Shown: one piece after another, positions 33,702-45,595 of the stretch | Layout of the letters: each line of letters opens with the position of its first letter | Position numbering within the stretch: the stretch's first letter is position 1 | Assembly: GCA_963995525.1 (NCBI GenBank) | Contig: OZ023206.1 | Location: 5,590,041 to 5,654,040 of the forward strand | Reading direction: 5' to 3' | Source: Escarpia spicata | Lineage: Eukaryota > Annelida > Polychaeta > Sabellida > Siboglinidae | Length of the DNA: 64,000 bases | Notes under the pieces: model-generated | Database searches by the model: none | Told to the model about the DNA's origin: nothing | The model's input: only the letters and a program-made list of their open reading frames with translations | Made by a program: the position numbers and the translations under genes

Positions 33702-34410
33702 ATTGCACGTCGTTTCATTCCCGGACCAGCCAGCCCATACTTGTACCAATTCCCGTCTTCGTTTCATAGGTTTTCCTGAGGTTGACTTCGTGGCTCCAAC
33801 CAACCGGTAGACTCTAACAATTCTCTGATGATACTTGGACTCTCGTCTTTTTCCCGTCACACCATGTCGCTCTATCCTGTCAGATCTCCATGTATCCTCT
33901 TTATCATGTCTACGTGGTTTATACCTCTGAGAACCTCCATAACCCCGACAAAATTCCACATTTTCTCCACGTTGTCTGAAAGTCTTGTGATCAGAGCGGA
34001 TCCTCCTTTCCTGTCTCCGTGGATCTTTCCGTTCCCGCTCCAGAAGATCATATCCACTGCCATCAGGATAACTCTCAAAGTCATGCTGACTGCTCATGTA
34101 AAGATTGTGTGTTTTTATTGTGTCTGTATACTTCGCTTCGAGATGCGTTATTGAAATCTGTTAGCATTTTCTTTGGCATGGTGTGTTTTGTAATCCTGTT
34201 TGTGGCGTGTCGTGATGGATTCAAATCAAACTGGCCATCATCGATGTCATGATCACTGTCACACTGACTTTCACTTGAAGAGGATATAAGAATCCTTTGA
34301 ACAAATAATACAATCCGACAGCCAAGTTCATTTTGATCCTAACGTGTGATTAAACGGGAAAGAACACTTCTACGTATTATATAATTCATGTTTTCCCTTA
34401 AGTATTTCAC
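33702..34410 (-). pseudogene. MRM1: Upstream exon of the MRM1-like gene, with disruptions
   Basis: Bounded by acceptor tcttctttgtttcag (ending 34411) and donor gtgagtagg (from 33701). An ATG at 34389 opens MNYIIRRSVLSRLITR, an Arg-rich, acid-free stretch like a mitochondrial presequence, then a TAG (34341-34339). The frame continues as ELGCRIV...SSSSESQCDSDHDIDDGQFD to about 34090. A charged low-complexity part follows one frame over (SQHDFESYPDGSGYDLLERE, 34091-33850). A third frame gives SPSIIRELLESTGWLEPRSQ, a TGA (33766-33764), then WYKYGLAGPGMKRRAM. Only that third frame joins the 30813-31050 exon in phase (AT|G), giving ...RRAM-DWSRRPP. Two stops plus two frame changes mean a decaying gene or assembly indels. 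Confidence 0.5.
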
Positions 34411-35959
34411 CTGAAACAAAGAAGACGTAATCATTACATGCCAGCAATATCACATTTTAGGGAATCAAATAATGGTAAATTTGACAGTATTTGTAATTTA
34501 AATAGTCAACAGATTGCTCACACAATTAAATATTTTGTCCCAATATGAATTAATCGACATGTACATGTATAAGTACTGTACCGTATTCTGGTTTTATCAT
34601 TTCATAGAATGGTAAAACAATCTTCATTGCAACAGTTCTGACACCTAGTGAATACTACATCAACAAGTAATGGAGAAAGGCTAACAAAGAACTTTATTGG
34701 AATGTTGTCACATGTAAACAAACTGTTCAACACAATTCACCTGAGAAGCATCCAACTAGCTGGACATTCCTATCACCACAAAGATTCATCTGATGGATAC
34801 CTACTCATAGCTAGAAAAAAACAGACACAGCTCCCATCCCTAATGTACAATGGATCAATTTGTAAACGGCTCATCCATGCTCCGGCCCCAGTCAACCAAA
34901 GATGATGATGACATTCTTAATGCCTGATAATATACCATAAAAGGTTTACCATTTGAATGAGCTATCATGAATTACGATCATCAGATTTTAGTAACTACAA
35001 AATATACGGGATCAAGTCAGTCAGTCAATAAGGCAAGGGCCTATATATATAATAATGTCAGGCTCAAAGTATTCATTCCATCATACGTGAACATGAGATT
35101 CCAACATGAGATGCTTCTTGCTGATGCTCATTGTGAACTGTGAGCCAAAACCCCACTTAACAGTTTTTTTTAAAGAAAATGACTGTCCATCAATAACTGA
35201 TCCAGAATAGACTAATATTTCATGTGTTAGTTACATAAATGATATAAATGTTACCAAAATGGGTTTAATTTGATGTTTTGTGTCACCTATCAATTTTGTT
35301 TGCTGGCAATTGTATTAAACTACAGCAAACAGTGTGAAAACCAGAGCAATATTCAATTCATTGTGCCATAAAAAGGCACAAGTATTGTGTTGGTTTTCAT
35401 CTTCTGGTTGACTGATACACTGGGCCGTGCTATGATCACTCCGTCAATATAAATATTCCGTTTTATACAAACCTAAAATTTTGCTCAAATTTAAATAGAT
35501 CCGTATTTTGTTACTGCAGATGATCAATGCAAATGCCATGGCAGGGATGATCAGTGACAGTAGTCTGTAGACGGCTGATTATGAGAAAACGGCAATCCTT
35601 CACTTCTCTTAACTAGCATAAAATGGCTAAATTATTACAAGCAGCATCCACCTTGTAGGTGCTTCTCTGAGTCTAGGTTGAGCCAGAAACATGTATATAC
35701 ATATGTGACTCACTCACAAACTTGACACTGACAGCAATCACGTTGCCATTCCCATTGGGCGATAATAGGGCGTTTATATACACATATTGAGGGAAACAGT
35801 TTAATTTGGCTATTTAATAACACTGACAACTGTGCTGCTGTTAATTATACCAACCCAGCACACATACCGATAAATAACAATATAGGACAAACTCACAGTT
35901 GATTTCTTACACGCTTAATAACTAAGTATCCGTCTCGGGCTCAAGACACGCCTGTCTCC
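34411..35959. other. No gene recognised
   Basis: AT-rich DNA upstream of the MRM1-like exon. A plus frame at 34648-34905 contains LFNTIHLRSIQLAGHSYHHK, which looks protein-like, but there is no known family or splice site to support it. 35700-35960 is slightly GC-richer and could include the promoter of the minus-strand gene. No specific element is identifiable. Confidence 0.4.
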
Positions 35960-36255
35960 TAACTTCGGAAACGGTGGTGCCATCTCGTGTTGAGTCTTAC
36001 AACTCGAAAAAATTATCTGTTTTATCCGGTATGACTAAAAGGCGCACGACCACGCACGACCAAAATGTATGTAGTGTTGGTAACCAAGCGGGCTGTTGGT
36101 GGCACGTAGGAGGTATATGTGTGCAGCTCACCAAATTTCAGTTATGTACTTCACATTGGAGTAACAAATTCGCAACTTTTATCATCACTTGTGGTAACTC
36201 TCCGGTTCCATTCAAATTTGGCGTAGTGGCGCTACCTGACGGGTAACACTAAACT
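35960..36255 (-). repeat. Dispersed repeat with GTGG-TCGTGC motif (copy 1)
   Basis: On the minus strand: GGTAGCGCCACTACG at the start (about 36237), 'gttactccaatgtgaagtac' mid-way, then ggtcgtgcgtggtcgtgcgc and cttttagtca (about 36067-36030). The same landmarks, in the same order, occur at 44165-44405 on the plus strand (GGTGGCGCTACGG, gtaactcctgggtgaaatac, ggtcgtgcgtggtcgtgcgc). The two copies are diverged, and no coding signal is visible, so this is a short non-autonomous element of unknown class. Confidence 0.6.
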
Positions 36256-37461
36256 AAAATATTCCTGTTACTAGATCCATCCACCGAGTTATTTATGCCT
36301 GGATAACGAGTATTAACGACCTAGCCTGTTTTATTGTAATATTGAGACAGCCAAGCCCAAGCTGCAGATCCGATATCTGGATTAGGCCCACTCATTAGCC
36401 TAGGCAATAAGGCTTATACATTATACAGTATCAGATGGTTAGTGTAGAAGGATCAATTTCAATAATAAACTCATAAATAATGAGTTGCCTAATATATACT
36501 CTTGACATTAACATTGTTATGGTAATTCGTTATTTAAAGGATGCTATAGTGTTATTGCTTAAAAAGTTAATGATGTTATGTTCTGTGTCAATGTTCGACG
36601 GCGATGTATTTGGGGATTTGACATTATGTAGATATATAGATGTTCGTTATAATACCATTATACACATTTAGGATCTACCTGTACTGGTCACACATTATGT
36701 ACAATCGAACATTTTTTTGTTTCAAAAACATTTATTCTGAAAAATCAATACAAATAATACTAAATTCAACACGCTCATAATTCACAATTATTTTGTGCAA
36801 GGACTAATGACAGCCAAATATGACTGCATGTCTCCATGCACCAGCACGCAACTGAAAGACAAAAATATGTGTTAGCACATTATATATATATATATCCACA
36901 TATAATAGGCCTATATGTTTATACTGTTAATATTTACACCTTTCCTATAGACAGCGTATCATAGATTCGTGTTACTGTTCTTAGTTCACACAATTGTAAT
37001 ATAAATTACGTTTGTGATCCACGGTAGAAACCAATGGGAAGGTAACAGTATTTTTCTACCATATGTTTTGTTAATATGCAATATGATGTATGTCGAGACT
37101 GTATATAGTGCTATATTCTGTCACTTTGTAGACGGGAGTTAGAAATTAAATATCACTGAAAGAATTTACTATTGTAGTCACTATCATGGAGCTATTTTTT
37201 GAGATAATGTAAAATGTTACAGGTTACCCACATCACCAGACTTAGCGTAACATTAGTTTAATCTAAGGGAATTAATATGTTGATGCCAAAAATAATTATT
37301 ACAACATAATTCCAGTTTTGAAATGTCTGATCGTGTAAAACAGCACTAAGGAATGTAGCAAACTACATTAATAATATATAGGCCTACACTTTGCACAACG
37401 TGACATAATATGGCTTAATTAATGATGTGTTAAGTATGCACATATTGTACCTGGAAAGAAC
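36256..37461. other. No gene recognised
   Basis: AT-rich, with a short (TA)n at 36880-36895. Only one short frame (36480-36671) with no motif. Confidence 0.5.
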
Positions 37462-37775
37462 TCAAAACGTTAGTTACATAACAGGGCATACTGTCACCAC
37501 CTATACTCCTGTCTCACAAACCACCATCACCACGTAATTGTATCTGGATAGAAATTAAAACGTTAGTTACATAATAAAGCAGCACCATCACTGCTTACAG
37601 TCCTGTCACTCAAACCACCATCAGCCACCATCATCACCTAATTGTATCTGGGTAGATATCGAAACGTTAGTGACTTCATCACCACCTACAGTCCTGTCAC
37701 TCAAACCACCATCACCCCACTATCACCACCTAATTGTATATGGATAGAAATTAAAATGTTAGTGACATAACAAAA
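37462..37775. repeat. Imperfect ~100-bp tandem repeat, about 3 copies
   Basis: A unit containing 'aaacgttagt(t/g)acat', 'tcctgtc(a)ctcaaaccacc' and 'cacctaattgtatctggatag' recurs at about 37465, 37557, 37665 and (partly) 37752. Copies differ by indels in a CCACCATCA run. Confidence 0.85.
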
Positions 37776-37869
37776 GCAATCAAGCTTAAGCTCCAGTAGT
37801 GTCTCTCACTGTTACTACCGTACTTAGAAAATATAATGATAACTGTATATAGATCTAAGTACTTGCAAT

Positions 37870-38490
37870 GTTGTATTTCACATGCATACGTCTGATACCA
37901 AAAAACAAATGCACGTCCAACACAGTTACATCAATGAAAATTTGAGGTCCATGTGAATACATCCAACACCATGCATGTTTTCATTGTATGGCCGGAATAC
38001 CTACAGGATGGAACAGTCTGTACATGTGACAATATTGTCATAGTTGGTTCTTAAATAATATATGACAGTAAAACGTTGTTGCACTTTCTATCCCAGGATA
38101 CAGTGCATGACTAAAGTGTCACACGTATACGTTCGACACCAAACAATTGCACGTCCGACACCAAACATATTCTTGTCTATTTTTTTTAAATATAATGTAT
38201 ACAACATTTTATTGGGTCTAATCAACAGATTAACATCTGCCCCACAGATACATGACAAAATATTTGTAATATACCCTCACACATCACACAGATTAGGACA
38301 TAACCTTATGTGGGGTACAAATTTAGGTCAGTGTGAATACGTCCGACATCATGCATGTTTTACATTGTATGCCCAAAATGACTGCAGGAGAGAACAAAGT
38401 CTATATGTGATAATAATGTCATAGTTGGTTCTTACAATATACGACAGTAAAAAGTTGTGGGTCTTTTTATCCGAAGATGCAATGAATAGA
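37870..38490. repeat. Two-copy direct repeat of ~240 bp, second copy with insertion
   Basis: 'cgt(c/t)cgacac(c)aaac', 'gtgaatacgtccgacatcatgcatg', 'ttgtatg.cc.gaa', 'tgtcatagttggttcttA' and 'gacagtaaaa.gttg' occur in order at 37880-38100 and again at 38125-38460. The second has about 130 extra bp (38175-38310). Diverged by roughly 15-20% by eye. Confidence 0.8.
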
Positions 38491-38755
38491 GACAACCCTA
38501 TCTTGAAAATATGTGTTAAAAGATGGTGCAGCAATATTGATTAAATCCTCTGTCTTCTTTAATGCGTGGTCGAATGTGACATCCTCATCAGCACTTGTGA
38601 TGCCACTTGGCCCAAATATTGAGGTGATGATAGATGAACGGTCTTTATGGCACACACCAATCTTGTCTTTTAGGTAGGCATCTACATTCTGTTTCAGGTG
38701 CCAGGTGCAACTGAGTAGGTTGGGGTCAGGTAAAACTGATGCACACACAAATAAT
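38467..38755 (-). pseudogene. MULE-like transposase fragment
   Basis: An open minus-strand frame of 93 codons reads LPDPNLLSCTWHLKQNVDAY then LKDKIGVCHKDRSSIITSIF, GPSGITSADEDVTFD and FNTYFQDRVV. 'CxxHLKQN' followed by 'K.G....R..II..IFG..GI..A' is the pattern I associate with the region after the second Asp of Mutator-like (MULE) transposases in animal genomes. Only this piece is present; catalytic Asp residues are not included. Its downstream end overlaps the direct repeat at 37870-38490. The family call is moderate. Confidence 0.45.
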
Positions 38756-39469
38756 AACTTTTTGTGGCTTCAAATACTTCTAACTTTCAAATTTTTGATT
38801 ATTTTGGTAATGTGTTCTACCAACTAGTTGTTTGGAAAAGAATAACCTGACTTTTTTATTATAACAATGCTTTTCAATCTACTCTCTATTCAGTTACAGG
38901 TGTACATAGGTAGTTAGGACTACAGCAGCCTGAAGCCAGTCTGTATTTCAGAAGGCTTTATGATACCCCCTGGGAATCATGGTCTGCAATTAGTTGCACC
39001 CTAGAGCCAAACTGACCAAACAACTACCCTGCCTTCTGGATAAGGATGGACAGGCTTAATCTGTTTCAGACATCTGGTAAGGAATTGTAGACTTTCAACT
39101 GTATACTAAATAGTGTAGTGTTATTATCAGGCATGTGGCTTAGGACTGACCAGGAATGGATGTTGTTTGCAATATATCATATAGATACATAAATAATATT
39201 CCTCATATTACCATTATAATAAATCATAATTGATGTACTTTTTAATTACACAGAATACATTACAATTACCAATGAAACACCCTGACAGGAAATATTACAG
39301 TTTTACACACCTGTAGAGTTTGTTAGAATGTGTTACAAAACTGGCAAGGTGTTCATCCAACTTCCGAACCATTTCTTAATATGTGTGGGCATTTGGATGT
39401 TATTTGAACAGTTTTAGGGCATACGTTTAAACATAATCTGTTATCCTAACCTCTGTAAATGTTACAATG
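38756..39469. other. No gene recognised
   Basis: AT-rich, without long frames or clear repeats. Confidence 0.5.
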
Positions 39470-39785
39470 GATTACTGGACACAAAGGTACAAAAATCGAC
39501 ATGGATTCCCACTAGCCATACTAGGTACGGATATCAGATGGATCTCCAGGATTAGAAGGCGATGGGTTAAGTCCCTGTATGTACACAACGACCTTCTGTA
39601 GGAGCAGTGCCAGTGGTACTGCGTAGATGTGTTTTCATATTTTCTTATTTATTTTTGTATATGTTTACCTTATGTATTATATACTGTGCTTCTACTATCA
39701 CTTTAACAGTGGTAGGGGTATATGGACCGATATATGTATCACTATATGTATTTATGTCTCGAAATAAAGCATTGAATTGAAAGTG
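39470..39785 (+). mobile_element. Probable LINE 3' end with AATAAA and ATTGA tail
   Basis: Ends 'ctcgaaataaagcattgaattgaaa' (about 39757-39781). A polyadenylation-like AATAAA followed by an ATTGA-type repeat is the usual 3' terminus of several non-LTR elements. Upstream frames are too short to name a clade. A retroposed mRNA end is the alternative. Confidence 0.4.
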
Positions 39786-40179
39786 TGCTCGTTTTACCCA
39801 CCAACAACATTTCTGTAATGTCCCCCCTCCAGAAATTGATCCACTTGACTGTCAGAACTGGAACACATGCCGAGTCGTGTGTAGTCGGCAATATAATATT
39901 GCTTTGTTTCTCTTTGAATTTTTTTTTTTTTTCAGGAATGCCAAACTATCATTTAGGTATTTGTTTCTGTAATTATACAATCTGTATACAGTGTTTATAA
40001 CTTGAAAAGTGCATTTAGGCAACTAAACTAAAAGGTTATTTATAAAATTATATGAGATATATATATACTGCAGTATTGCAATTTTATAACTAGTGTAACA
40101 TGTATATTTATGTTGTATAATTTTTATTACATGTCAAACAAACATATACTGCACACAGGAATCAACCTCCGTTCATTGT
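39786..40179. other. No gene recognised; T tract
   Basis: Includes a T11-type run at 39919-39931 and AT-rich DNA. No coding signal. Confidence 0.5.
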
Positions 40180-40304
40180 GGATGCTTCCCAGTGAAGTCG
40201 AGATGGTGTTCAATTGAACAGGTCTGCCAGGGAGTAAAGTGTAAAGCGCCTTGATCAGACCTGAGGACTGGATACTGTGATACATAAGAACTTACCTTCT
40301 GTAC
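40180..40304 (+). mobile_element. tRNA-SINE, 3' part only (copy 3)
   Basis: gatgcttcccagtgaagtcg ... ggtctgccagggagtaaagt ... gcgccttgatcag ... ggactggatactgtgatac ... aagaacttacctt: the last ~125 bp of the SINE at 11385-11720, lacking the tRNA head, so 5'-truncated. Confidence 0.8.
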
Positions 40305-42414
40305 CATTGCTTTTACTAATAAATTGTATGTGAAAGTGTAGATATTTTAATGATGGTGGACTGGCATCCTCTTAATTAGTTGACAATTAAAGGAAATGAC
40401 TAACATGTTGATAAGTGTGCTCTGTCAGTATCAGTTATATGCTTGGTTGCACAAGGTTGGATAAGCAGATATCTAAGTAGTTGTGAACTAGAGGGGGTAC
40501 CCTAATGACAGTATGTATACTGGTATGACAGAATGCCAATCTGTAGAAATGCTACTTAGATCATTGTTAATTGTATCAAGATACTTGCCCACCTGTGTGG
40601 TTTGATAGGAGTGATGCCCCTAAATATAATATATATACAGCTGTGTATTATATATATATTATGTATGTATATATATGTATTAGTTAGTCACATAAATGTC
40701 ACAGAAAAAAGACAAAGGAAATGGAGTCACAAGAAATAAAGTTACAACTACAAATGTAGTAATAATTGAAAATCTGATTACAAATTACCAGACATGTGTT
40801 AAGACTTAAGATCCATTTTGCTATAACGACCCATTTTTTCTCCAAAATTATGTACAGTGTATATTGAAAATCATTATTCATGTATATGTATGTATATATG
40901 AGTGTGTATGTAAGCATAAAACAGCTATTCTCAATTAAGTTCTTCTTTCATGAGGTACTGTGGTGCCATTTCAGGTAATTGTGCCTACAAACTGGGCACT
41001 GCTGGAAAACTGGGTCCTGGAGTTTCTGGTAATGTCCATGCATTAAAGGGTCACTGTGTGTGATTTTCTGCAGTGATACTAATACACAAATCCAAGTTAA
41101 ATCAATGAACTAATTACCTGAAACTGTCACAAGCTACACTAATGAATGGGGTCAGTCAGGGACTGGATAAAGTCACAACATTGGAAGGTTGTAAAATCAC
41201 ACATGTTGAGTTTGGTGCATTGACTGGCCCACTGACTCAAACAGTTGTAAACATATGAGTACTGTCCACTCCTCCAACACTGTGAAATGCTTTAGATGAA
41301 CATGCTGTGTAGAAACAGCTGTCATTTAATCAGATTATTTGATGGTTTAATCATAACAACTGTGTTGTGAGCTTTCTTAGCGGGTCATTAACTGCTTGCA
41401 AATATAATTTCTTAGTCACAGTATTTAGTAGTACCCCCGCTATAATATAAGCACCCTAAAATATCCAGTCTGATCACTTGTATCTGTACGAATAAAACAT
41501 TTGAAAAGACATTATTTTGCTGCATGTTTATTATAAATGGCATGTATGTTAATTCAGGCCCAAGTGTCAACAGGTTTTGCACTGTATATTATTCGTTAGC
41601 AACAATATGTTGATACATTTGGCTCAGTTACATAAATTGTTACACACTATGTTTTATAATGTTATCTAAGATCATAATTTTTTTCTAAAATGTAATTTCA
41701 TGTAGGTTTTGGTCCAAACCCTATATTAAAATAAATTGAATATTAGCCTTGGTTCACGGGAATGTGTATCAAATCAAACGTAATGAAAGGTATATAATTT
41801 TTTACATCACAGTATGCGTTTTTACAATAAAGGGTGGAAACTGAGACATGCAAGAAATTGCACATAATCGGGACTAACAAATAATTAGCCAATATATGTA
41901 TGGTGCAAGTGTGGGATTGTTGTCCATCAACTTGAAAAACTGGGCCTAAAAATTATGTTAGATAATTTCTCAAGGTTGGCATATTTGTAATGTATCCAGT
42001 GTCTCTCCCCCAGAATGATAAAATCAAAGAGAGTCAGCACACATTGAGCCAAGTAATCAAGATTATCTTAACTGCACTGCTGCTCCCACCCCTTGGGTGT
42101 CCCCCCAGGGTTTGCATGCAGACCACCAAGTGTCTGGAGCTGTTCAGAATGGCACATCAGATTGTCCAGTACTACTAAACAGTGAGGCAGGAGGGTCTAA
42201 TGACAGTACACAGGAATAGCCTAGACCCATATATCAAATTACCAGTTGGGTCATTAACTGTAGTTGTTGAAATGCATAGCCCCTAATATGTTTTAATTTA
42301 ACTAAACTTTTAATTTAATAAATTCATATTTTATGAAGGTAAATATTGTACATAGTTTGTAACAAAAATATAACTTGCACTATAAAGGAATGTTGTATAT
42401 ATAAGTACAAAAAC
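40305..42414. other. Long AT-rich region without recognised genes
   Basis: Contains (TA)n stretches around 40628-40680 and 40880-40900. Short frames only (72 codons minus at 40699-40917; 62 codons plus at 41990-42178). Nothing with family features. Confidence 0.5.
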
Positions 42415-42483
42415 AGTTGTTGAATAGAACAGTAATGATATATACCAATATATATTGTATCATTACTGTTGTATTCAACAACT
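42415..42483 (+). ncRNA. Hairpin of pre-miRNA size
   Basis: AGTTGTTGAATA (42415-42426), one unpaired G, then AACAGTAATGATA (42428-42440), a 17-nt AT loop, then TATCATTACTGTT (42458-42470), one G, then TATTCAACAACT (42472-42483). That is 25 pairs with a single G-G mismatch. The arm length, small internal mismatch and loop size resemble a microRNA precursor. A short MITE or chance palindrome is possible, and no seed is recognised. Confidence 0.35.
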
Positions 42484-42882
42484 TATGTATGCCAGATATC
42501 ATAAACAGAATGCAGAAAATGTTTGTATCTGTGACAAATAAATTACGACAGTTCAACAAGATGTCTCAAATTACAGTACCACATACATTTTTACCAGATC
42601 CCAATACTTGTTATGGTGATCTGGTGATACTGCTAAAATTAGGAACACGGCACAGACGAACACTGGTGTTTGGCAAAACATGTTTTAATAATTGAGTCAT
42701 TCTACAGTACTGGGTATTGATCAATGTTTGGTTGACAAACTGCATTATTTTCATCTTTTGATTTTGAATACAATGTCACGTATGCTGTAAAGAGAAATGT
42801 CTATAGATTCTAAAACAGTTTGTATAAAAGTTCTTGAGAGAAGAGATTTTTAAAAATGGTTTCAAGCTTATAATACTGGAGT

Positions 42883-43075
42883 TGTTGCGTGCATAACAGC
42901 GTGACACCAAAACATGTGCTGCTGTCACATAGGAGAAATAATTTTACTTATTAGTGTTGAATGTGAATTACTTAAGTTACAGAAACTATCTGAAGCCGTT
43001 ACAATAGTTTCCACTGTGATGTTAGTGATACAGTTATGCGGACATCTGGTGTGACACCGTTACGCACGCAACACC
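42883..43075. mobile_element. Small MITE with ~25-bp inverted ends
   Basis: Left GTTGCGTGCATAACAGCGTG then ACACCA (from 42885). The right end, reverse complemented, reads GTTGCGTGCGTAACGGTGTC then ACACCA (ending about 43072). About 190 bp, with no coding capacity. A third 'gcataacacgtgacaccaaaa' occurs at 43232 and may be another end of the same family. Confidence 0.6.
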
Positions 43076-43334
43076 TTGAACTGAAACATTTTCTACAAAC
43101 ACGTTTTTGTGAGTATTTAATAAAGCAATAACAATAATATAAAACATGGTGAATTAATTTGAATTGAGTTCCGTATTACGTAAACAAAGCAAACAAAAAC
43201 ACAAAATTTATGATAATGAGCGAGGCGTTACAGCATAACACGTGACACCAAAAAGTTGTTGTTTATATAAGGCAATACAAACAACAGAAAAGCTGTTTTT
43301 CTTGTTCTAATATTCTTGTTTATTCAATTCTAAT

Positions 43335-43890
43335 TTAAGATTGACAGTTGTAACAGTTAGAAATATGACAACATGATTCATAATTCTTGATAAAGTAATT
43401 TTTTGTGTAAGTGGAAAAACCATATAAGCTACGTGTAGAAATTCTATCAAGGATGATATTTGGAGTATTGTTAACAGTTTGTATAATGTTGTGTCTGATG
43501 TACTTTTTTGCATATTGATGATTAACTCTGGGAATAAATAAGTTGTTTTTACCACGTGTGTTATATTGGTGAATTGCAAAGTTGTATGTGTATGGAATAT
43601 GACTGAAGTATTCTGGCATAACCTTGTTGATCAATTTGTAATACAATTTGAGCTGTTGGAGTCTTTAGATGTCATTCAACTTAAGAAATTTACATTCTTT
43701 AAAGATAGGATCTGTGTGAGAATTATATTTACAAGCTGAAGTGAACTTGAAGTAACTATTCGCACTGCTTTCTTTTGAAGTAAGTTTAAAAATGCGATGG
43801 GCTTGATGACCCCACACCAATATGCCATAATTGATCTTTTGAAGTTAGTTACATAGAAGCAATTAAGCTGAATATCTTGCAAAATCGTAA
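43335..43890 (-). pseudogene. LINE ORF2 C-terminal fragment
   Basis: Minus-strand frames read YWCGVIKPIAFLNLLQKKAV then RIVTSSS (43820-43740, the 'W......l..lQKkaiRiI' block after the RT), LYYKLINKVMPEYF and YNFAIHQYNTRGKNNLFIPR (43640-43540), then RSLYGFSTYTKNYFI. This is the C-terminal end of a jockey/CR1-superfamily element of a different family from the CR1 copies here. One frame change near 43650. Confidence 0.65.
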
Positions 43891-44159
43891 CGGATTATGT
43901 GGCAACGGCTGTCTGTTGACATTGATACTGACAGATCAGTGACAGTGGTGGACGTCGTACGATACGTGTCCTCAATCAAAAGACAAAGCCTCAATGAAGA
44001 AATTCCAGAAATACCTTCTCGCGAAAAGTGTACAGTAATGGTAAAGTAACATGCCAAAAATAAATCTTTAATCCATGGTTTACTGGTATTGTTAAATTAA
44101 CAGAACATTTATTTTTTGCAAGTTACTACCGTTACTTAGCACTTTTGCGATGTTCTTAT

Positions 44160-44410
44160 TATAGTTATAATGCCATTCGCCAGGTGGCGCTACGGTGTCA
44201 AGATTAGATGTTCGTCCGGAAGATCGGATAAAATGCCTAAATTGTGTAACTCCTGGGTGAAATACAGACTCAAAATTTTTAACAATGCACACACAAACCC
44301 TATATATACCATCAACGGTCAAACTATCTACCAACACATTATATTACATGGTCGTGCGTGGTCGTTCGTGGTCGTGCGTGGTCGTGCGCCTTTTAGTCAA
44401 ACCCGTTTTA
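44160..44410 (+). repeat. Dispersed repeat with GTGG-TCGTGC motif (copy 2)
   Basis: Partner of 35960-36255. Here the 10-bp 'tcgtgcgtgg' motif is repeated about four times (44350-44392) before 'tcgtgcgccttttagtca'. It is followed directly by a CA-rich microsatellite. Confidence 0.6.
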
Positions 44411-44545
44411 TCGCACACACGCACGCACGAACGCACGCACACACACGTACATGTACACCATACACCACTCACACGTACACCACACACACCACACACACAC
44501 CACACACACACCACACACACCACACACAAGCAAATACACACGTAC
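44411..44545. repeat. CA-rich microsatellite
   Basis: (acgc)n, then (cacacac)n with interspersed 'cacgtacac' and 'caccacac' units. Confidence 0.9.
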
Positions 44546-44549
44546 GTTA

Positions 44550-45130
44550 GACTTAGTTTTATCCTCTCACAGAATGAATTAGTTGACAATGTCAAGATAT
44601 GTGAGCTACTGCATGGAGTATATACAGTGATCACATCAAGATACATTTTCTCATAAAAGTATAAAATCAGAAAGGAATAATAAAAAGCAGTACAGGAGAA
44701 GTTTTCACAAAGGAAGATAAAAGGACATGAGGAAATATTTAGTAAAGATAGACTGGAATAACACACTGAAAAATAAGACAGTAACAGCTAGAATGCTGGA
44801 ATATCTTAGAGTGAAATTGAGTGCATCGTCGATTAATTTGTTTCGTTAAAAAAAGAGAAACGATCCAGAAAGAAGTCATTAGAAAAATTAATTACAAACA
44901 AATGATATGGAAATCATGTGGAAATGCTGAAGACTACAACATTTATAAAAAAAGCACTTAACTAAGCTACAACTGAAATTAGAAATTCAAAGAGATTATT
45001 AGCTTAAAATATAACATATAACAGCAAGAGTTGTTATGCATAATATAAATTATGTTCGGAGCTAACAGACAGTTCAGGATTAAGTCAGGTCTCTGGAAGG
45101 TAGTGCTGGAAATATAATATCAGCTAGAGG
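44550..45130 (+). pseudogene. CR1-like LINE, decayed endonuclease-linker fragment
   Basis: Nucleotide match to the 5' part of the 46646-49048 ORF on the other strand: 'ttagttttatcctctcacag' and 'gaattagttgacaatgtcaa' (LDLVLSSQKELVDNVKI), then 'gaggaaatatttagtaaaga' and 'tagactggaataacacactg'. It is riddled with stops and indels, so an old copy. Confidence 0.75.
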
Positions 45131-45289
45131 GATTCTTAACGGCAGCGTAATTAAGAGTTGATTACAAGGACCATTCAAAATACCACTGAAGACCAATCAA
45201 ATACCCTTGACCATAACACACCCTAACACCATCCAATGGTATTTGAGTGGTATTTTTGTTAGGGCATAAAGCAGTGTGATTGTCGGCCT

Positions 45290-45595
45290 CTGCCTCCCAA
45301 TCTTCAGAGCTGATATGTTGCAGGCCTACAGGTCGCGCTTAATTTACAGACGTCCTTGAATCTGAGGGCTGTGCGTCCAACTGTTTTCGCTCACTGACGA
45401 GTTGGCCATAGAGGTGAGGATGACGTTCGGCAAGCGGCCAGCGTCCATGCCAGGTCCAGCGAGCGGAGACGTTTCTGGCTCAGCAGTGAGTAGGTCTACA
45501 TGCTGGGGATCCTAGCACGGTACAGAATGACGCTATAAGGACACGGTCCTGCCAGGTGATATCGAAGATGCGATATTGACTTTTGAACTTGTTAA
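45290..45595 (-). pseudogene. LINE-derived C-terminal domain fragment
   Basis: Minus-strand pieces ITWQDRV, RIPSM.TYSLLSQKRLRSLD and TVGRTALRFKDVCK fit the frequent C-terminal pattern ITWxDRV..t.vL...ip.m...L...RLRWxGH...M...R.PK..LYGEL..G.R..GRP.LRfkDv.K found after the RT in jockey/RTE-type elements and CFDP2-like host genes. Three frames are needed. The Zn-like His/Cys signature is not preserved. Confidence 0.65.
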
